A DNA stretch of 64,000 nucleotides from contig JANMMZ010000031.1 in the NCBI GenBank assembly GCA_031373665.1, forward strand, positions 1-64,000, read 5' to 3'. Under the pieces are notes generated by a model. The model worked only from the letters and a program-made list of their open reading frames with translations. It ran no database searches and was not told where the DNA came from. Below are positions 47,857 through 57,193 of this stretch, one piece after another. The stretch is from M3007 sp031373665 (GTDB lineage Bacteria > Bacteroidota > Bacteroidia > Chitinophagales > Saprospiraceae). Position numbers and translations under genes: made by a program. The first letter of the stretch is position 1. Every line of letters begins with the position of its first letter.

Positions 47857-50721
47857 CTAAGATTTCACAAATTGAAGCACCTTTACCGCCTTACCTTCTG
47901 AAAGTATATGCACAAAATAAGTGCCTGAAGGAAGATCAACAACATTGGTCATCACGCGCACGGCATGTTCTGGCACCTCAAGGGCGCGGAGCAATTGGCC
48001 ATTGCTGTTCATGATCTGAATGGCCGTTGAGCCTTCAAAACTACTCCATTCTATGTTTAGTTCGCCCGCTGTAGGATTCGGAAATACCTTAATATCGTTG
48101 GTGCTGATAGCAGCACCTGACTGTCGAGCCGATGCAGGGGTTGACTCCGTTTCATTTTCGGTAGTACCTGTATTTGGATCGCCGACCAATGGCCTTGGTG
48201 CAAATGGATCCAATACTACCTGTACCGAACCTGTGCAGCCGTGTTGATCCAAGACTTCAAAGGTGTAAGTTCCGGGAGCCAAATCACCAAATCCGTTGCT
48301 GGTCGTCCAGTTGGTAAAACCACCACTAGGTATTGACCGCCTAAAGGTATAAGGCCCTGTGCCGCCATTAGGTACTACCTGTACCCAATAGTTTCCATCC
48401 AACAGCGTAATGATATAATTGGTATATAGTGCCAATTGGTAGGGTTCATTGACTAAGTAACTCTGGGTTTCAACGCATCCACAAGCGTCCGTCACCTGCA
48501 CACCGTAGTAACCCGCTTCCAAATCAGTGATCGTGGCAGTAGTAGCACCATTGGTCCAAGCATAATTATAAGTAGCACATCCGCCTTGGGTAGTAACACT
48601 GATATTGCCATCAGCATCGCCTGCGCAAGTAATATCTGCTCCTGTAACACTGATTTGTAAGGCCAGATTAGGAGCCGCTTGTATTACAATGGTTTTTGTT
48701 TGGGTAGTACCGCATTCATTGGTTACGGTCACTTTATAAGTACCAGCCGTCAGATTGGTCAGTGTGGTTGAACAGCAACTGCCATTGCTCCACTTGATGA
48801 GTGGATAATTTTGAGCCGGCAACACCGTAATATTAATGCTACCATCGGGCGTATTGCCACATATCACATTGGTATGCGTCTCCGTGATTGCAAATATATT
48901 GGTTCCGATGATTCCATCGCAGTTTTCATCCACATTATTGGTACAATCTTCCATTGCATTGGGGTTGATATAAGCCTCTGTATCATCGCAATCGCCACTG
49001 TAAGGAGTATAGCCTATTGGTTGCGAGCAAGCATATAACGTTAGCAATGGATCGCCAAAGCCATCGCCATCAGCGTCGGCATACCACAGCGGTGCTACGC
49101 CTTCGTCTATTTGACCATCACAGTTATCGTCAATACCATTGCAGTACTCATACATACCAGGTTGCACATAATAGTTGGCATCATCACAATCAAGGGCGTT
49201 CGTCACGTAACCCAGAGGGGCTATACAAGCAAATACTTCTTGATTGAGGTCTCCATATCCATCATAATCATTATCGGCATAGAATGGATTAGGGCCAGGC
49301 GCGCCTTCGTCTGTATAACCATCACAATCATCATCAATTCCATTGCAAATCTCTGGATTGGCCGCTACATTGACCGAAAAAGTACACGTTTTAGTATTGC
49401 CTGACGCATCGGTAGCCATGGCTGTCACCACAGTGATTCCATTGGGGAATACCGTTCCCGTACTAGGCGATGAGGTAACCACTGGATTGAGGCAGTTGTC
49501 GGACGCAATAAATGTAAAATTGACCGTAGTACCACATGCATTTGGATCGGCATTGACGCTGATGTCAGTAGGGCAAGTAATGGTAGGCAGTTCGGTCTCT
49601 TGCGGATATACATAAAACTGGCAAGTACCCGTATTGCCGGCTAAGTCAGTAGCGGTCCAAGTCACTGAATTAAGCCCCACCGGAAACACCGCACCCTGTA
49701 AAGTAGTATTAACAGGTGCCGCTGTAAAATCGTGGATCAACGAAGCCAATACACAATCATCAGTAGCGGTAGCATCCAAAGATGCATCTGCGATGGTCGC
49801 AAAACAAGTTGCTAAATCAGTAGGTATCTTGATAGCGGTATTGTAATGCGCATCCAAGTCGGCCAAAATATTGTACCTCAAATACTGGACATTGGGCTGT
49901 GGACTTTGGTAGTAAGGCATCACCAATCCACCAAAATAGACCTTCCCTTTTCCGTATGTTTTTTCGGCTAAGCCAACCAAGGTTCCACCCGTTTCCACGA
50001 TCAATGGGGTCGCATTTGGGTCAGCAATCGTGTTTAAAAGAAAGGAACTACCATAGAAATCTCCATTCGCCGGTGAAAATGGGGTATTAAAAATAGGGTG
50101 TGCGGGGTTTGGAACTGAACAACTATAAATGTAGGTATAGTTTTGAAGGACTGCGCCCCCAAAACCCAAATTCATAGTGGACGAACTTACATAATTGGAA
50201 GCACAATTGATAAACAAGGATCCGCCGTTCGATACCCAGTTTTCGAGCGCGGGCAAATAAGTCTGCAAAGCATTCTCTAAGGCATAACCACCATATTGGC
50301 TGGCTTCCAAAAACACTACTTTATACGCCGGGGTTAGCACTTGAGAAAGATCGGTGTTGTCAAAATAACCGTAATCCCAGCTGCCAGACCCAAATACAGC
50401 GTCCATTGCGTTGATATTGGTGTAGTCGCCCCAAGGTTCTCCATTTTGGGTGACCATGTACATGGCGCGCGCGGTGGGAGAGAAGTAATAGGGACATTGA
50501 ATAATCGGAGCATTGACATCATTGTCGCAATCAACCGATTTTGACGTGCGCTGTGCTGCCTGTATTTGTTTGATTGGTGGCAGCGATCGGGTAGGTTCTT
50601 GATTTGCGATTTTGGAATCGGTCAAGGCATTTGGAACCGTGTTTTGAGCAAAATTAAAATTGGAAAAGAAAAAACAAAGTGCCGCTAGTATCAGCAGGCT
50701 TGGGGAAATTGTGGGTTTCAT
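47857..50721 (-). CDS. T9SS-secreted protein with HYR, MopE-like metal motifs and SprB repeats
   Basis: A 954-aa exported protein. The start at 50721 opens a signal peptide (SPSLLILAALCFFFSNFNFAQ). Residues about 70-320 form a DUF4350/ThuA-like flavodoxin-style domain region (VVFLEASQYGG, NWVSNGGSLFINCASNYV). Two HYR domains follow (about 330-480). Three putative metal-binding MopE motifs (C-N-G-I-D-D-(D/N)-C-D-G, residues about 485-640) have dense Asp/Cys repeats. SprB-like repeats (about 640-870, GSINITV, GNISVTTQGG) and a T9SS sorting domain (KVFPNPTAGELNIEW) complete the chain. Such proteins are large surface adhesins. No enzyme active site is visible. It has an independent promoter region. 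Confidence 0.9.
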   Translation of the reverse strand: MKPTISPSLLILAALCFFFSNFNFAQNTVPNALTDSKIANQEPTRSLPPIKQIQAAQRTSKSVDCDNDVNAPIIQCPYYFSPTARAMYMVTQNGEPWGDYTNINAMDAVFGSGSWDYGYFDNTDLSQVLTPAYKVVFLEASQYGGYALENALQTYLPALENWVSNGGSLFINCASNYVSSSTMNLGFGGAVLQNYTYIYSCSVPNPAHPIFNTPFSPANGDFYGSSFLLNTIADPNATPLIVETGGTLVGLAEKTYGKGKVYFGGLVMPYYQSPQPNVQYLRYNILADLDAHYNTAIKIPTDLATCFATIADASLDATATDDCVLASLIHDFTAAPVNTTLQGAVFPVGLNSVTWTATDLAGNTGTCQFYVYPQETELPTITCPTDISVNADPNACGTTVNFTFIASDNCLNPVVTSSPSTGTVFPNGITVVTAMATDASGNTKTCTFSVNVAANPEICNGIDDDCDGYTDEGAPGPNPFYADNDYDGYGDLNQEVFACIAPLGYVTNALDCDDANYYVQPGMYEYCNGIDDNCDGQIDEGVAPLWYADADGDGFGDPLLTLYACSQPIGYTPYSGDCDDTEAYINPNAMEDCTNNVDENCDGIIGTNIFAITETHTNVICGNTPDGSINITVLPAQNYPLIKWSNGSCCSTTLTNLTAGTYKVTVTNECGTTQTKTIVIQAAPNLALQISVTGADITCAGDADGNISVTTQGGCATYNYAWTNGATTATITDLEAGYYGVQVTDACGCVETQSYLVNEPYQLALYTNYIITLLDGNYWVQVVPNGGTGPYTFRRSIPSGGFTNWTTSNGFGDLAPGTYTFEVLDQHGCTGSVQVVLDPFAPRPLVGDPNTGTTENETESTPASARQSGAAISTNDIKVFPNPTAGELNIEWSSFEGSTAIQIMNSNGQLLRALEVPEHAVRVMTNVVDLPSGTYFVHILSEGKAVKVLQFVKS

Positions 50722-50851
50722 ACTGTGATGAGTTAATTGAAAATTGTTGGTGTGTAAATAATTCAGAGCCCATTCATTTGGCCATGATATACACATATCG
50801 CAACGGTCAAAAAACCTTACCTTCCAATGCTTTAAATTTTACTGATCTGAT

Positions 50852-52054
50852 TTAATCTCGTTTTTTATGCTCCACATCTCGCACAAATATTGACTTCACC
50901 GGAGCATTTGGGTAAGCGTGTAGAATATCCAAATCCGTTGTGTCGGTCAAATCCACTCGCTTGTTCATTTTCTTTTGAATGACTTTGAAATGGTGCTCAT
51001 CCTCAGGCGCTACAAACGAAATGGCTTCTCCTGTTTCGCCAGCGCGACCTGTACGGCCGATTCTGTGTATAAAATCCTTGGGAGATCGGGGCAATTCATA
51101 ATTGATGACTACAGGCAATGCTGGGATGTCAAGACCCCGCGAGGCCAAATCAGTGGCAACCAGTATGTCAATTTCTCCCGATTTGAAATAGCGCAAAGCA
51201 TCCGTACGTGCGCCCTGCGATTTTTGGCCGTGAAGTGCCAAGGCCTTGAATCCATTGCCCTTTAGTTTGTTGACCACGCCATCCGCTTTGTGGATCGAAG
51301 ATGTAAAAACCAGTACTTGTTTCAGGCTTCTATCCTTGATCAGATACCGCAATAGAGGGCCTTTTCGCTCTTCGCTGACACTGTATGCCACTTGAGTAAT
51401 GAGATCCATATTATCGGTTTCTGAGGCTATTTCGATCTTTACTGGATCGTGGAGCAGCATTTCAGTGATCGTGCTGATGTCTTTTCCCAAGGTAGCAGAA
51501 AACAAGAGGTTTTGACGCTTGGTGGGCAATAGGTCAAAAATGCGGTTCATTTCATCTTTGAAGCCCATATTGAGCATTTTATCGGCCTCATCCAGTACTA
51601 GAATATCTATTTCTGAGAGGCTCATGGCCTTACTTTCGATCAGATCCAACAACCTGCCGGGGGTAGCCACCAATATTTCTACACCTTGCATTTGTATCAT
51701 CTGCGGATTGATGGATACGCCACCGAATACGGTCAATGTTTTTACGCCTCTAGGCAAATCAATGCTAAATTGTTGAAATACGTCCCCCACTTGTACCGCC
51801 AATTCGCGGGTAGGTACTAAAATTAGTGCTTTGATGTGCCGGTTTTTAGCGGGCTTTTTACTTTGAAATTGCTGTAATATTGGCAGGGCAAAACTGGCCG
51901 TTTTGCCAGATCCTGTTTGAGCGATACCCAATACATCTTTTCCCGAAAGTATGGCAGGAATAGCCGCTATTTGGATAGGGTAGGGGGATTCGTACCTATT
52001 TTTGGTAGCAGCAACGGTAAAAGGAGTGGATAAGCCTAGTTCAGAAAAAGTCAT
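50852..52054 (-). CDS. DEAD-box ATP-dependent RNA helicase, RhlE-like
   Basis: A 400-aa DEAD-box helicase that unwinds short RNA duplexes using ATP in ribosome assembly or RNA turnover. Motifs in order: Q motif YESPYPIQ (residues 21-28), motif I AQTGSGKT (45-52), Ia PTRELA, Ib TPGRL, motif II DEAD (about 152-155), motif III SAT, IV VLVFTSS, V ATDLASRGLD and VI HRIGRTGR. The chain ends soon after motif VI with a short basic tail (VEHKKRD), as in compact RhlE-type enzymes. It is monocistronic. The upstream gap to the DUF1697 gene contains two perfect palindromic hairpins. Confidence 0.95.
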   Translation of the reverse strand: MTFSELGLSTPFTVAATKNRYESPYPIQIAAIPAILSGKDVLGIAQTGSGKTASFALPILQQFQSKKPAKNRHIKALILVPTRELAVQVGDVFQQFSIDLPRGVKTLTVFGGVSINPQMIQMQGVEILVATPGRLLDLIESKAMSLSEIDILVLDEADKMLNMGFKDEMNRIFDLLPTKRQNLLFSATLGKDISTITEMLLHDPVKIEIASETDNMDLITQVAYSVSEERKGPLLRYLIKDRSLKQVLVFTSSIHKADGVVNKLKGNGFKALALHGQKSQGARTDALRYFKSGEIDILVATDLASRGLDIPALPVVINYELPRSPKDFIHRIGRTGRAGETGEAISFVAPEDEHHFKVIQKKMNKRVDLTDTTDLDILHAYPNAPVKSIFVRDVEHKKRD

Positions 52055-52146
52055 ATATGTATGATGAATTCAAAAATTCAGTTAAATTTAAATATTTAAT
52101 AAAGAACAAAAGTGTAATTTATTGATTTCGTGCGATTTGTAACCTA

Positions 52147-52179
52147 TAGCGTACGCTACATTTCCCTCCTCGAGGAGGG
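52147..52179. repeat. Two adjacent perfect palindromes
   Basis: TAGCGTACGCTA (52147-52158) and CCCTCCTCGAGGAGGG (52164-52179) are perfect palindromes five bases apart. The second is followed by CAGGGAGG, giving a competing fold. They lie between the DUF1697 stop codon and the helicase start and could be a REP-type repeat or terminator. Confidence 0.5.
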
Positions 52180-52229
52180 CAGGGAGGTGAATACTTTTAC
52201 TCGTGCCCGCCCATTGTTTCACCGTTCCC

Positions 52230-52748
52230 TTACATCATCTTTTCAAGCGTATTAATATTCCGAACAGTCGTAGTGGCTTTATACTTAGATTTTGCTATTA
52301 TTTTTGCAAAAGCGGTACTAAGTGAATCACCAATGGGGACTTTCCAGTAAAGTACTTGAGACCCCGATATGATGAGGTTGGCCTCATCCCCTACGCTTTT
52401 TGAAAGCGTTTCTAAGGCTTCAAGAGTGACCTTATTTTCTATGAAAATAACATAAGCGTGGTGGCGTTCATCTCTTTCCAAAGGATAAGATTTAATGATG
52501 TCGGTTAGAGCCTCAAATTCGTATAGCAACACGTATGCCTCATATTTGAAAGTGTCAGACAACCCAGTTTCTAAGGCCTTTTTGATCTCAGGCATTGCCT
52601 GATCGGACTCAAATACCACATTTCCAGTTTGTAGATAAGTCACCACGTTGTGATAACCCACCTTCTCAAAAGCGGCTTTAAGATCTGTCATTTTAATACG
52701 GATATTACCGACGTTGATGCCTCTTAAAAATGCGATGTATTTTGTCAT
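52230..52748 (-). CDS. DUF1697-family protein
   Basis: A 172-aa cytoplasmic protein of the DUF1697 family. The signature at the N-terminus is typical: YIAFLRGINVGNIRIKMTDLKAAFEKVGYHNVVTYLQTGNVVFES (residues about 4-48). The later part holds the WKVP and NINTLEKM elements seen near the end of family members (RNxNTxxKL). The family consists of two ferredoxin-like halves, and no enzyme activity is established. The length is normal. It is a single gene with a TAnnTTTG promoter directly upstream (52768-52775). Confidence 0.92.
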   Translation of the reverse strand: MTKYIAFLRGINVGNIRIKMTDLKAAFEKVGYHNVVTYLQTGNVVFESDQAMPEIKKALETGLSDTFKYEAYVLLYEFEALTDIIKSYPLERDERHHAYVIFIENKVTLEALETLSKSVGDEANLIISGSQVLYWKVPIGDSLSTAFAKIIAKSKYKATTTVRNINTLEKMM

Positions 52749-52767
52749 TGATGAAGTACTTCTGCTG

Positions 52768-52775
52768 CAAAAGTA
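52768..52775 (-). promoter_or_regulatory. -7 element of the DUF1697 gene
   Basis: On the minus strand TACTTTTG followed by CAG matches the TAnnTTTG consensus, with a T-rich TTTTTTGC about 12-20 bp upstream. It lies 20 bp before the start codon at 52748. Confidence 0.45.
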
Positions 52776-52854
52776 AGCAAAAAATCTGAGTCTATATATT
52801 TCTATGCTTTTGAGGTACTATTCTGAATCTGGAGCAGACCCATCAAAGATTGCG

Positions 52855-53634
52855 CTAGCCAATATTAGGCGCAGGCAAATGCAACGGACGCTTGGGCACT
52901 GCATATTGTCGGAGGGCTGGCACGCTCACCAATTCTAGTTCTGGGTATCTCAATGCGGTGAGTGCTCCTCCAAACACGCATCCAGTGTCTATATCTATGG
53001 TGTTGTGATACCATTGAGCCGATAGCACAGGAGTATGTCCATACACTACTGCGGCCCTTCCGCGATACTCGGCTGCCCAATTAAATCGGACTGGTAAACC
53101 AAATTCATCGGTTTCCCCAGTCGTCTCACCGTAATAACAGAAATGCTCGACGCTACTACCACTTTCACCTTGAAACTCCTCCTTGAGTCCGGCATGTGCC
53201 ACCACCAGTTTGCCTTCATCTAGTACATAATGTGAGACTAGATTTTTCAAAAAAACTTTGACCTGCTCATGAAATTCAGGTGGTTGCGATGCCATTTGTG
53301 ATTTGGTAAGAGCCAGACCGTGGGTCAATTGGATGTTGCGGCCTTGTAGCATTTTCAAGCATTTCATGTCGTGGTTGCCCGGTACGCAAAGTGCCAGCCC
53401 TTCATAGCACATCTGCATCACCAAACGCAACACCGCAGGTGAATCGGGGCCTCTATCCACCAAATCGCCTAAAAAAACGACCCTCCGGCCTTCTGGCACC
53501 GATATGGTGCGTACACCCTCCGTTTCATGAAGCCCATATCCCAATTTTTCAAGGATCAATACCAGTTCGTCATAACAACCATGTATATCTCCTATAATGT
53601 CGAACGGCCCATGATCGTGTTTCATACTATTCAT
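52855..53634 (-). CDS. Stand-alone Pnkp-type 2',3'-phosphatase (metallophosphoesterase)
   Basis: A 259-aa metallophosphoesterase matching the phosphatase module of bacterial Pnkp, the end-healing enzyme of the Pnkp-Hen1 RNA repair system. It begins with the characteristic GPFDIIGDIHGCYDEL. All nine active-site residues known from Clostridium thermocellum Pnkp can be placed: D16, H18, D57, R61, N87, H88, H147, H199 and D215, and the spacings (for example 26 between R61 and N87, 59 between H88 and H147, 16 between H199 and D215) agree with that enzyme. Conserved stretches include DRGPDSPAVLRLVMQM, YGETTGETDEFGLPVRF and IDTGCVFGGALTALRYPE. Pnkp normally also carries kinase and ligase-like domains, absent here. 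It starts 7 bp after the T9SS PKD gene. It probably removes 2',3'-cyclic or 3' phosphates. Confidence 0.9.
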   Translation of the reverse strand: MNSMKHDHGPFDIIGDIHGCYDELVLILEKLGYGLHETEGVRTISVPEGRRVVFLGDLVDRGPDSPAVLRLVMQMCYEGLALCVPGNHDMKCLKMLQGRNIQLTHGLALTKSQMASQPPEFHEQVKVFLKNLVSHYVLDEGKLVVAHAGLKEEFQGESGSSVEHFCYYGETTGETDEFGLPVRFNWAAEYRGRAAVVYGHTPVLSAQWYHNTIDIDTGCVFGGALTALRYPELELVSVPALRQYAVPKRPLHLPAPNIG

Positions 53635-53641
53635 AGGTAGG

Positions 53642-56600
53642 TTATATTTTTTCTATCAATCGCCATATAACGCCATCGGTGAATTGAAGTTCCAATAAAT
53701 ACACACCTTGTGCCAATTTTTCCACCGAAATGGGGGTAATGGCTTGAAAACCACTGTTTTGTTGAATCAATATTCTTTTGCTCAGGTCATAAATATTGAT
53801 GTGTTTTGGTAATTGCGCCAATGTAGAGCAATCAAGATATACGATACCAGTGCTAGGGTTGGGGAATAATCGAATCAAATGCCCAACAGACAGGTTATTA
53901 GTGGCAGAAACATCCACTGATACTGTTTTTTGAATAATGGCCGCTCCACAAGGATTTGAGACGACCAAGGTGATGTTATATTCACCACTTTGGCTATATT
54001 GGTGGGTAGTCTCAAAGGCATCTACATAAGCAGTGTTATCTCCGAATGCCCACGTATAGTTCAGCCCATTTTGGCTGTTATTGATCACTGAAATCAGCCC
54101 ATTGGCCAATACGCTCACCTCAAAATCACCGATCGGGTTATCAAATATCTGGACCACTATGGTTTGTTCGTATATATCCGTTGCGATGGTGTTTTTCGCA
54201 GCCAAACTTACTGCGTATTCGCCTGATTGTGAGTAGGTTACAGTAGGGTTTTCGGCAGTAGAGGTAGCAGGCGTGCCGCCTTCAAAAGTCCAAATAAACG
54301 TATTGGAATTGGAGGAAGAAGTGTTTTCAAAAGTAACCGCTGCCGTACCGCAACCAATAATAGTATCCGCTACAAAGAAGCCCGCAGTTGGAGGATAATA
54401 AATAGGAACTTGTTGGGTATAGGTGACAGTATCGCAGGTATTCCAAACGGTTAAAGTAGCAGTATAAGTACCCTCTTCTAAGTATTCGTGCGAAAGGTTG
54501 CCTACTTGGGGAGAGGTGTTTCCATCGCCGAAATTCCAAAGGTAATTGGTGGCATTTTGGCTAAAATCCATGAAATCAACGCTCGTATTGGCTTGCACAA
54601 CAAATGTAAAATCAGCCACCGGTAATTCCGTCACTGTTACCGTAAACGCCTGAGCAATGGTATCCTTGCCACTGGCATTAGACACGATCAAAGTAGCCGT
54701 ATAGTTGCCTGAACTGGCATACGTGATGGTCGGATTTTCGATGCTGGAACTGGCGGGACTACCTCCCGGAAAACTCCAATTGAAAGTTGCAGTGTTATCT
54801 GAAGAAGTGTTTTCAAAGGCCAACGCCGCCTGATCGCAAGCGGAAAGGTCAGTCGGAATCATGAAATCGGCCACTGGTGGTAGGAGTACCACCAATGATT
54901 GGGTGAAAATAGCCGTATCGCAAGGGCCTATAGCATAAAGAATGGCTGTAACGTTGGTAGCATCACTGTAAACATGCTGTGGATTTGCGAGGGTACTAGA
55001 ATTGCCATCGCCAAAATCCCAATAATAGGATACCGCATTGGTGGAATTATTGGTAAACATTACCTGTATTCCGACAGTATTGGTACTAAAATTGGCCGTC
55101 GCATTGGGCAATACCGTTAAGGTGGCAGCCAAAGAGGTGGTTTCGTAGCAACCCGGTCTTAATACCTTGCAGCGCAACTGCCAATTATTTTGAATGTTTT
55201 GAACGTTAGGGAAAGATAACGTATCGTTTTGGGTGCCAGAAAACCCAGATCCAGTGCCGATGTCTTGCCAATTAGCCCCAGTATTGAGTTGCCATTGGTA
55301 ATCCCATCCACCGCCATTCGTACCTACTATAAAAATAGCCGTTCCCCCAACACAAACCGAGTCATTGGCTGGTGCGAAGGTAATTTCGGGTAAACTATAA
55401 TCCACTGAACCTTGAGGGATGTTTGGTAATACCTCCACGATGCCTACTTCCCCATCTTCTGCTCCATTGGTAGCACCATTGCACCCATCACTTGATGCGA
55501 CTACAACTCCTGATAATCCACCTACGGCAATGGTTACGACACTTGCTGAATTTAGAATACGGCCGCCGCCGCCGCCGCCGCCCGGACCAAAGCAACGGTC
55601 TGAATTTCCATTTTGTGTATTACCTCCATTGCCTCCATTGGCCACAATGGCCAAATTTGATGGTACATTGACCGCGCTGAAACGGATACTACCGCCTGCG
55701 CCTGCACCGCCGCCGCCATCACCATCTGCGGGTTTTGCATTCAAGCCATTGGCACTGATATACTGTTGGGTACCATTGATGGTGTTGGCTTCTATCCAAA
55801 TGATGCCTCCACCTGCTGCACCTGCGCTGGTGAGCCCATTATTGGCATGGCCTGCACCGCCACCGCCGCCTAAAAATAGGCGGTTGGTGGTTGAAGCAAT
55901 CCCATAGCCACCGATGCCCGGGAAATACCCATCGCAATTCAGAAAAAATGGTTCGTCATTGTCGCCGCCAGTACCACCTGATACAATGTTGCCGCCGCCC
56001 CCACCGCCAGTATTGTGGTCGTTGCCGCCCCCGCCGCCATTACATTGAGGGCCTCTGCCCAGTTCGCGCCCTGATTCTGGTAGTGCAATACCTTCTCCTT
56101 TATACCCGCCGCGCCAATTCCCCAATCCATAATAGTAGTCGCTTTCACCCGCCAACCAAGTACAATTATTGGCTCCAACCGTATATGGAATACCACCCCT
56201 GAATCCGGCTCCATCTGCGGTTATGGGTGCATTCATGGTGAGGATCCCCGTTGATTCTATGGCTAAGATTCCTCCCGTTTGGCCGTCCCAAGGTTTGGCA
56301 CGGAGGGTATCTGTTATGGTGACGTTATTATATCGTTCTATGGAGACCAATTGTACCCCACCAGATAGGCTGTATCTATAAAGTAGGCGTTTTTGTACAA
56401 AAACTACATTGTTGCCAACGGAATCTATCATTACTTTCTCGTATCGGCCTGCGAAGTTCATATTTTGAACTACTCCATAAAACAGGTTATTGCTTGATAC
56501 AATATCTGCGCCTTGGGTTTGGAATACTAGGGCAGAAAAACCTTTTTTGAAGCCTGTAGTATCAGAAACTGTCAATTTGCCACTGCAAGTATCTATAGCA

Positions 56601-56707
56601 GTCACTGCTGCATAGTGGTTGATGATGCCTGCTGCGGTGCTGTTTTGTGCGTGTAAGTAATATTGCCCTACAAACAGTATGAGCAGTAAAAGATGGGCTT
56701 TTTTCAT
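53642..56707 (-). CDS. T9SS-secreted glycine-rich, multi-PKD surface protein
   Basis: A 1021-aa exported protein. The start at 56707 opens a signal peptide (KKAHLLLLILFVGQYYLHAQ). Residues about 25-170 form a beta domain (RYNNVTITDTLRAKPWDGQTGGILAIE). Residues about 170-440 are extremely glycine-rich with GGGGGG and GGGGAG blocks, resembling the glycine-rich surface region of adhesin-like proteins; the underlying DNA has a run of GCC/GGC codons near 55561-55581. An Ig-like domain (about 450-545) and five PKD domains (YYWDFGDGNSS, FNWSFPGGSPAS, YLWNFGDGNTS, FIWTFEGGTPAT, YTWAFGDN) follow. A T9SS sorting domain (RLFPNPSTGIVYL) ends the chain. The Pnkp-type phosphatase gene follows 7 bp downstream, an unexpected pairing. 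Confidence 0.9.
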   Translation of the reverse strand: MKKAHLLLLILFVGQYYLHAQNSTAAGIINHYAAVTAIDTCSGKLTVSDTTGFKKGFSALVFQTQGADIVSSNNLFYGVVQNMNFAGRYEKVMIDSVGNNVVFVQKRLLYRYSLSGGVQLVSIERYNNVTITDTLRAKPWDGQTGGILAIESTGILTMNAPITADGAGFRGGIPYTVGANNCTWLAGESDYYYGLGNWRGGYKGEGIALPESGRELGRGPQCNGGGGGNDHNTGGGGGGNIVSGGTGGDNDEPFFLNCDGYFPGIGGYGIASTTNRLFLGGGGGAGHANNGLTSAGAAGGGIIWIEANTINGTQQYISANGLNAKPADGDGGGGAGAGGSIRFSAVNVPSNLAIVANGGNGGNTQNGNSDRCFGPGGGGGGGRILNSASVVTIAVGGLSGVVVASSDGCNGATNGAEDGEVGIVEVLPNIPQGSVDYSLPEITFAPANDSVCVGGTAIFIVGTNGGGWDYQWQLNTGANWQDIGTGSGFSGTQNDTLSFPNVQNIQNNWQLRCKVLRPGCYETTSLAATLTVLPNATANFSTNTVGIQVMFTNNSTNAVSYYWDFGDGNSSTLANPQHVYSDATNVTAILYAIGPCDTAIFTQSLVVLLPPVADFMIPTDLSACDQAALAFENTSSDNTATFNWSFPGGSPASSSIENPTITYASSGNYTATLIVSNASGKDTIAQAFTVTVTELPVADFTFVVQANTSVDFMDFSQNATNYLWNFGDGNTSPQVGNLSHEYLEEGTYTATLTVWNTCDTVTYTQQVPIYYPPTAGFFVADTIIGCGTAAVTFENTSSSNSNTFIWTFEGGTPATSTAENPTVTYSQSGEYAVSLAAKNTIATDIYEQTIVVQIFDNPIGDFEVSVLANGLISVINNSQNGLNYTWAFGDNTAYVDAFETTHQYSQSGEYNITLVVSNPCGAAIIQKTVSVDVSATNNLSVGHLIRLFPNPSTGIVYLDCSTLAQLPKHINIYDLSKRILIQQNSGFQAITPISVEKLAQGVYLLELQFTDGVIWRLIEKI

Positions 56708-57193
56708 TAATATATGTATTTTATTGCTTTGCTTTGTTTTATTTGCCTGTTTACCCCTCAGAATTATATAGGTTGTATTCATGGGTGAAGATAATCTAAT
56801 TTATTGTGTGCTTTGTTGAATGGAAACAGCAACAAAGGTACATAAATTAAGGGTATTCTATTGTCAATGGGCGATTAGCCTGCTCAATTTCTTGCAGCAC
56901 AACGATTTTATGAAAAAAATGGGTTTGTAGAAATTGATAAAATTTACTTGCCAATTAAATTTCCAATAATGTCAGTTGATGTAAAATTTTATAGACTTCA
57001 ATTGTAACTATGAGAAGTACAATCAAAAAATCGTACAATCTGCGTAATCAACCTAAATCCGTGGTTCCCCCACCCCCCCAACATTTAACAAAATTTTCAC
57101 TATCAATCCATGTTATCTTTTTGAGTATTTGGAGTCATAAGTACGTTATACGGTGAACAAAAATGGTTTTGTTCATTAAAATGCAATCAAAAT
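56708..57193. other. Intergenic region between divergent genes
   Basis: 486 bp. It contains the leader of the PKD gene on the minus strand, a truncated acetyltransferase remnant (56879-57007), a C-run (CCCCCACCCCCCC near 57066-57078) and the leader of the Lys-rich gene. I see no other gene. Confidence 0.6.
56879..57007 (+). pseudogene. C-terminal remnant of a GNAT acetyltransferase
   Basis: After an in-frame stop at 56876, 42 codons read PAQFLAAQRFYEKNGF, then EID, LPIKFPIMSVD and VKFYRLQL before TAA. This matches the characteristic end of GNAT acetyltransferases, where A-x-x-FYEKNGF is followed by a LP-x-x-FP-x-M-x-VD-x-x-FY motif. The N-terminal acetyl-CoA-binding part is missing, so this is a decayed fragment. 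Confidence 0.68.

Noticed and set aside
55419..55907. 162-codon Pro-rich open frame opposite the glycine-rich region
   Set aside because: Poly-Gly codons read in reverse give poly-Pro and Ala; low complexity explains the long frame.
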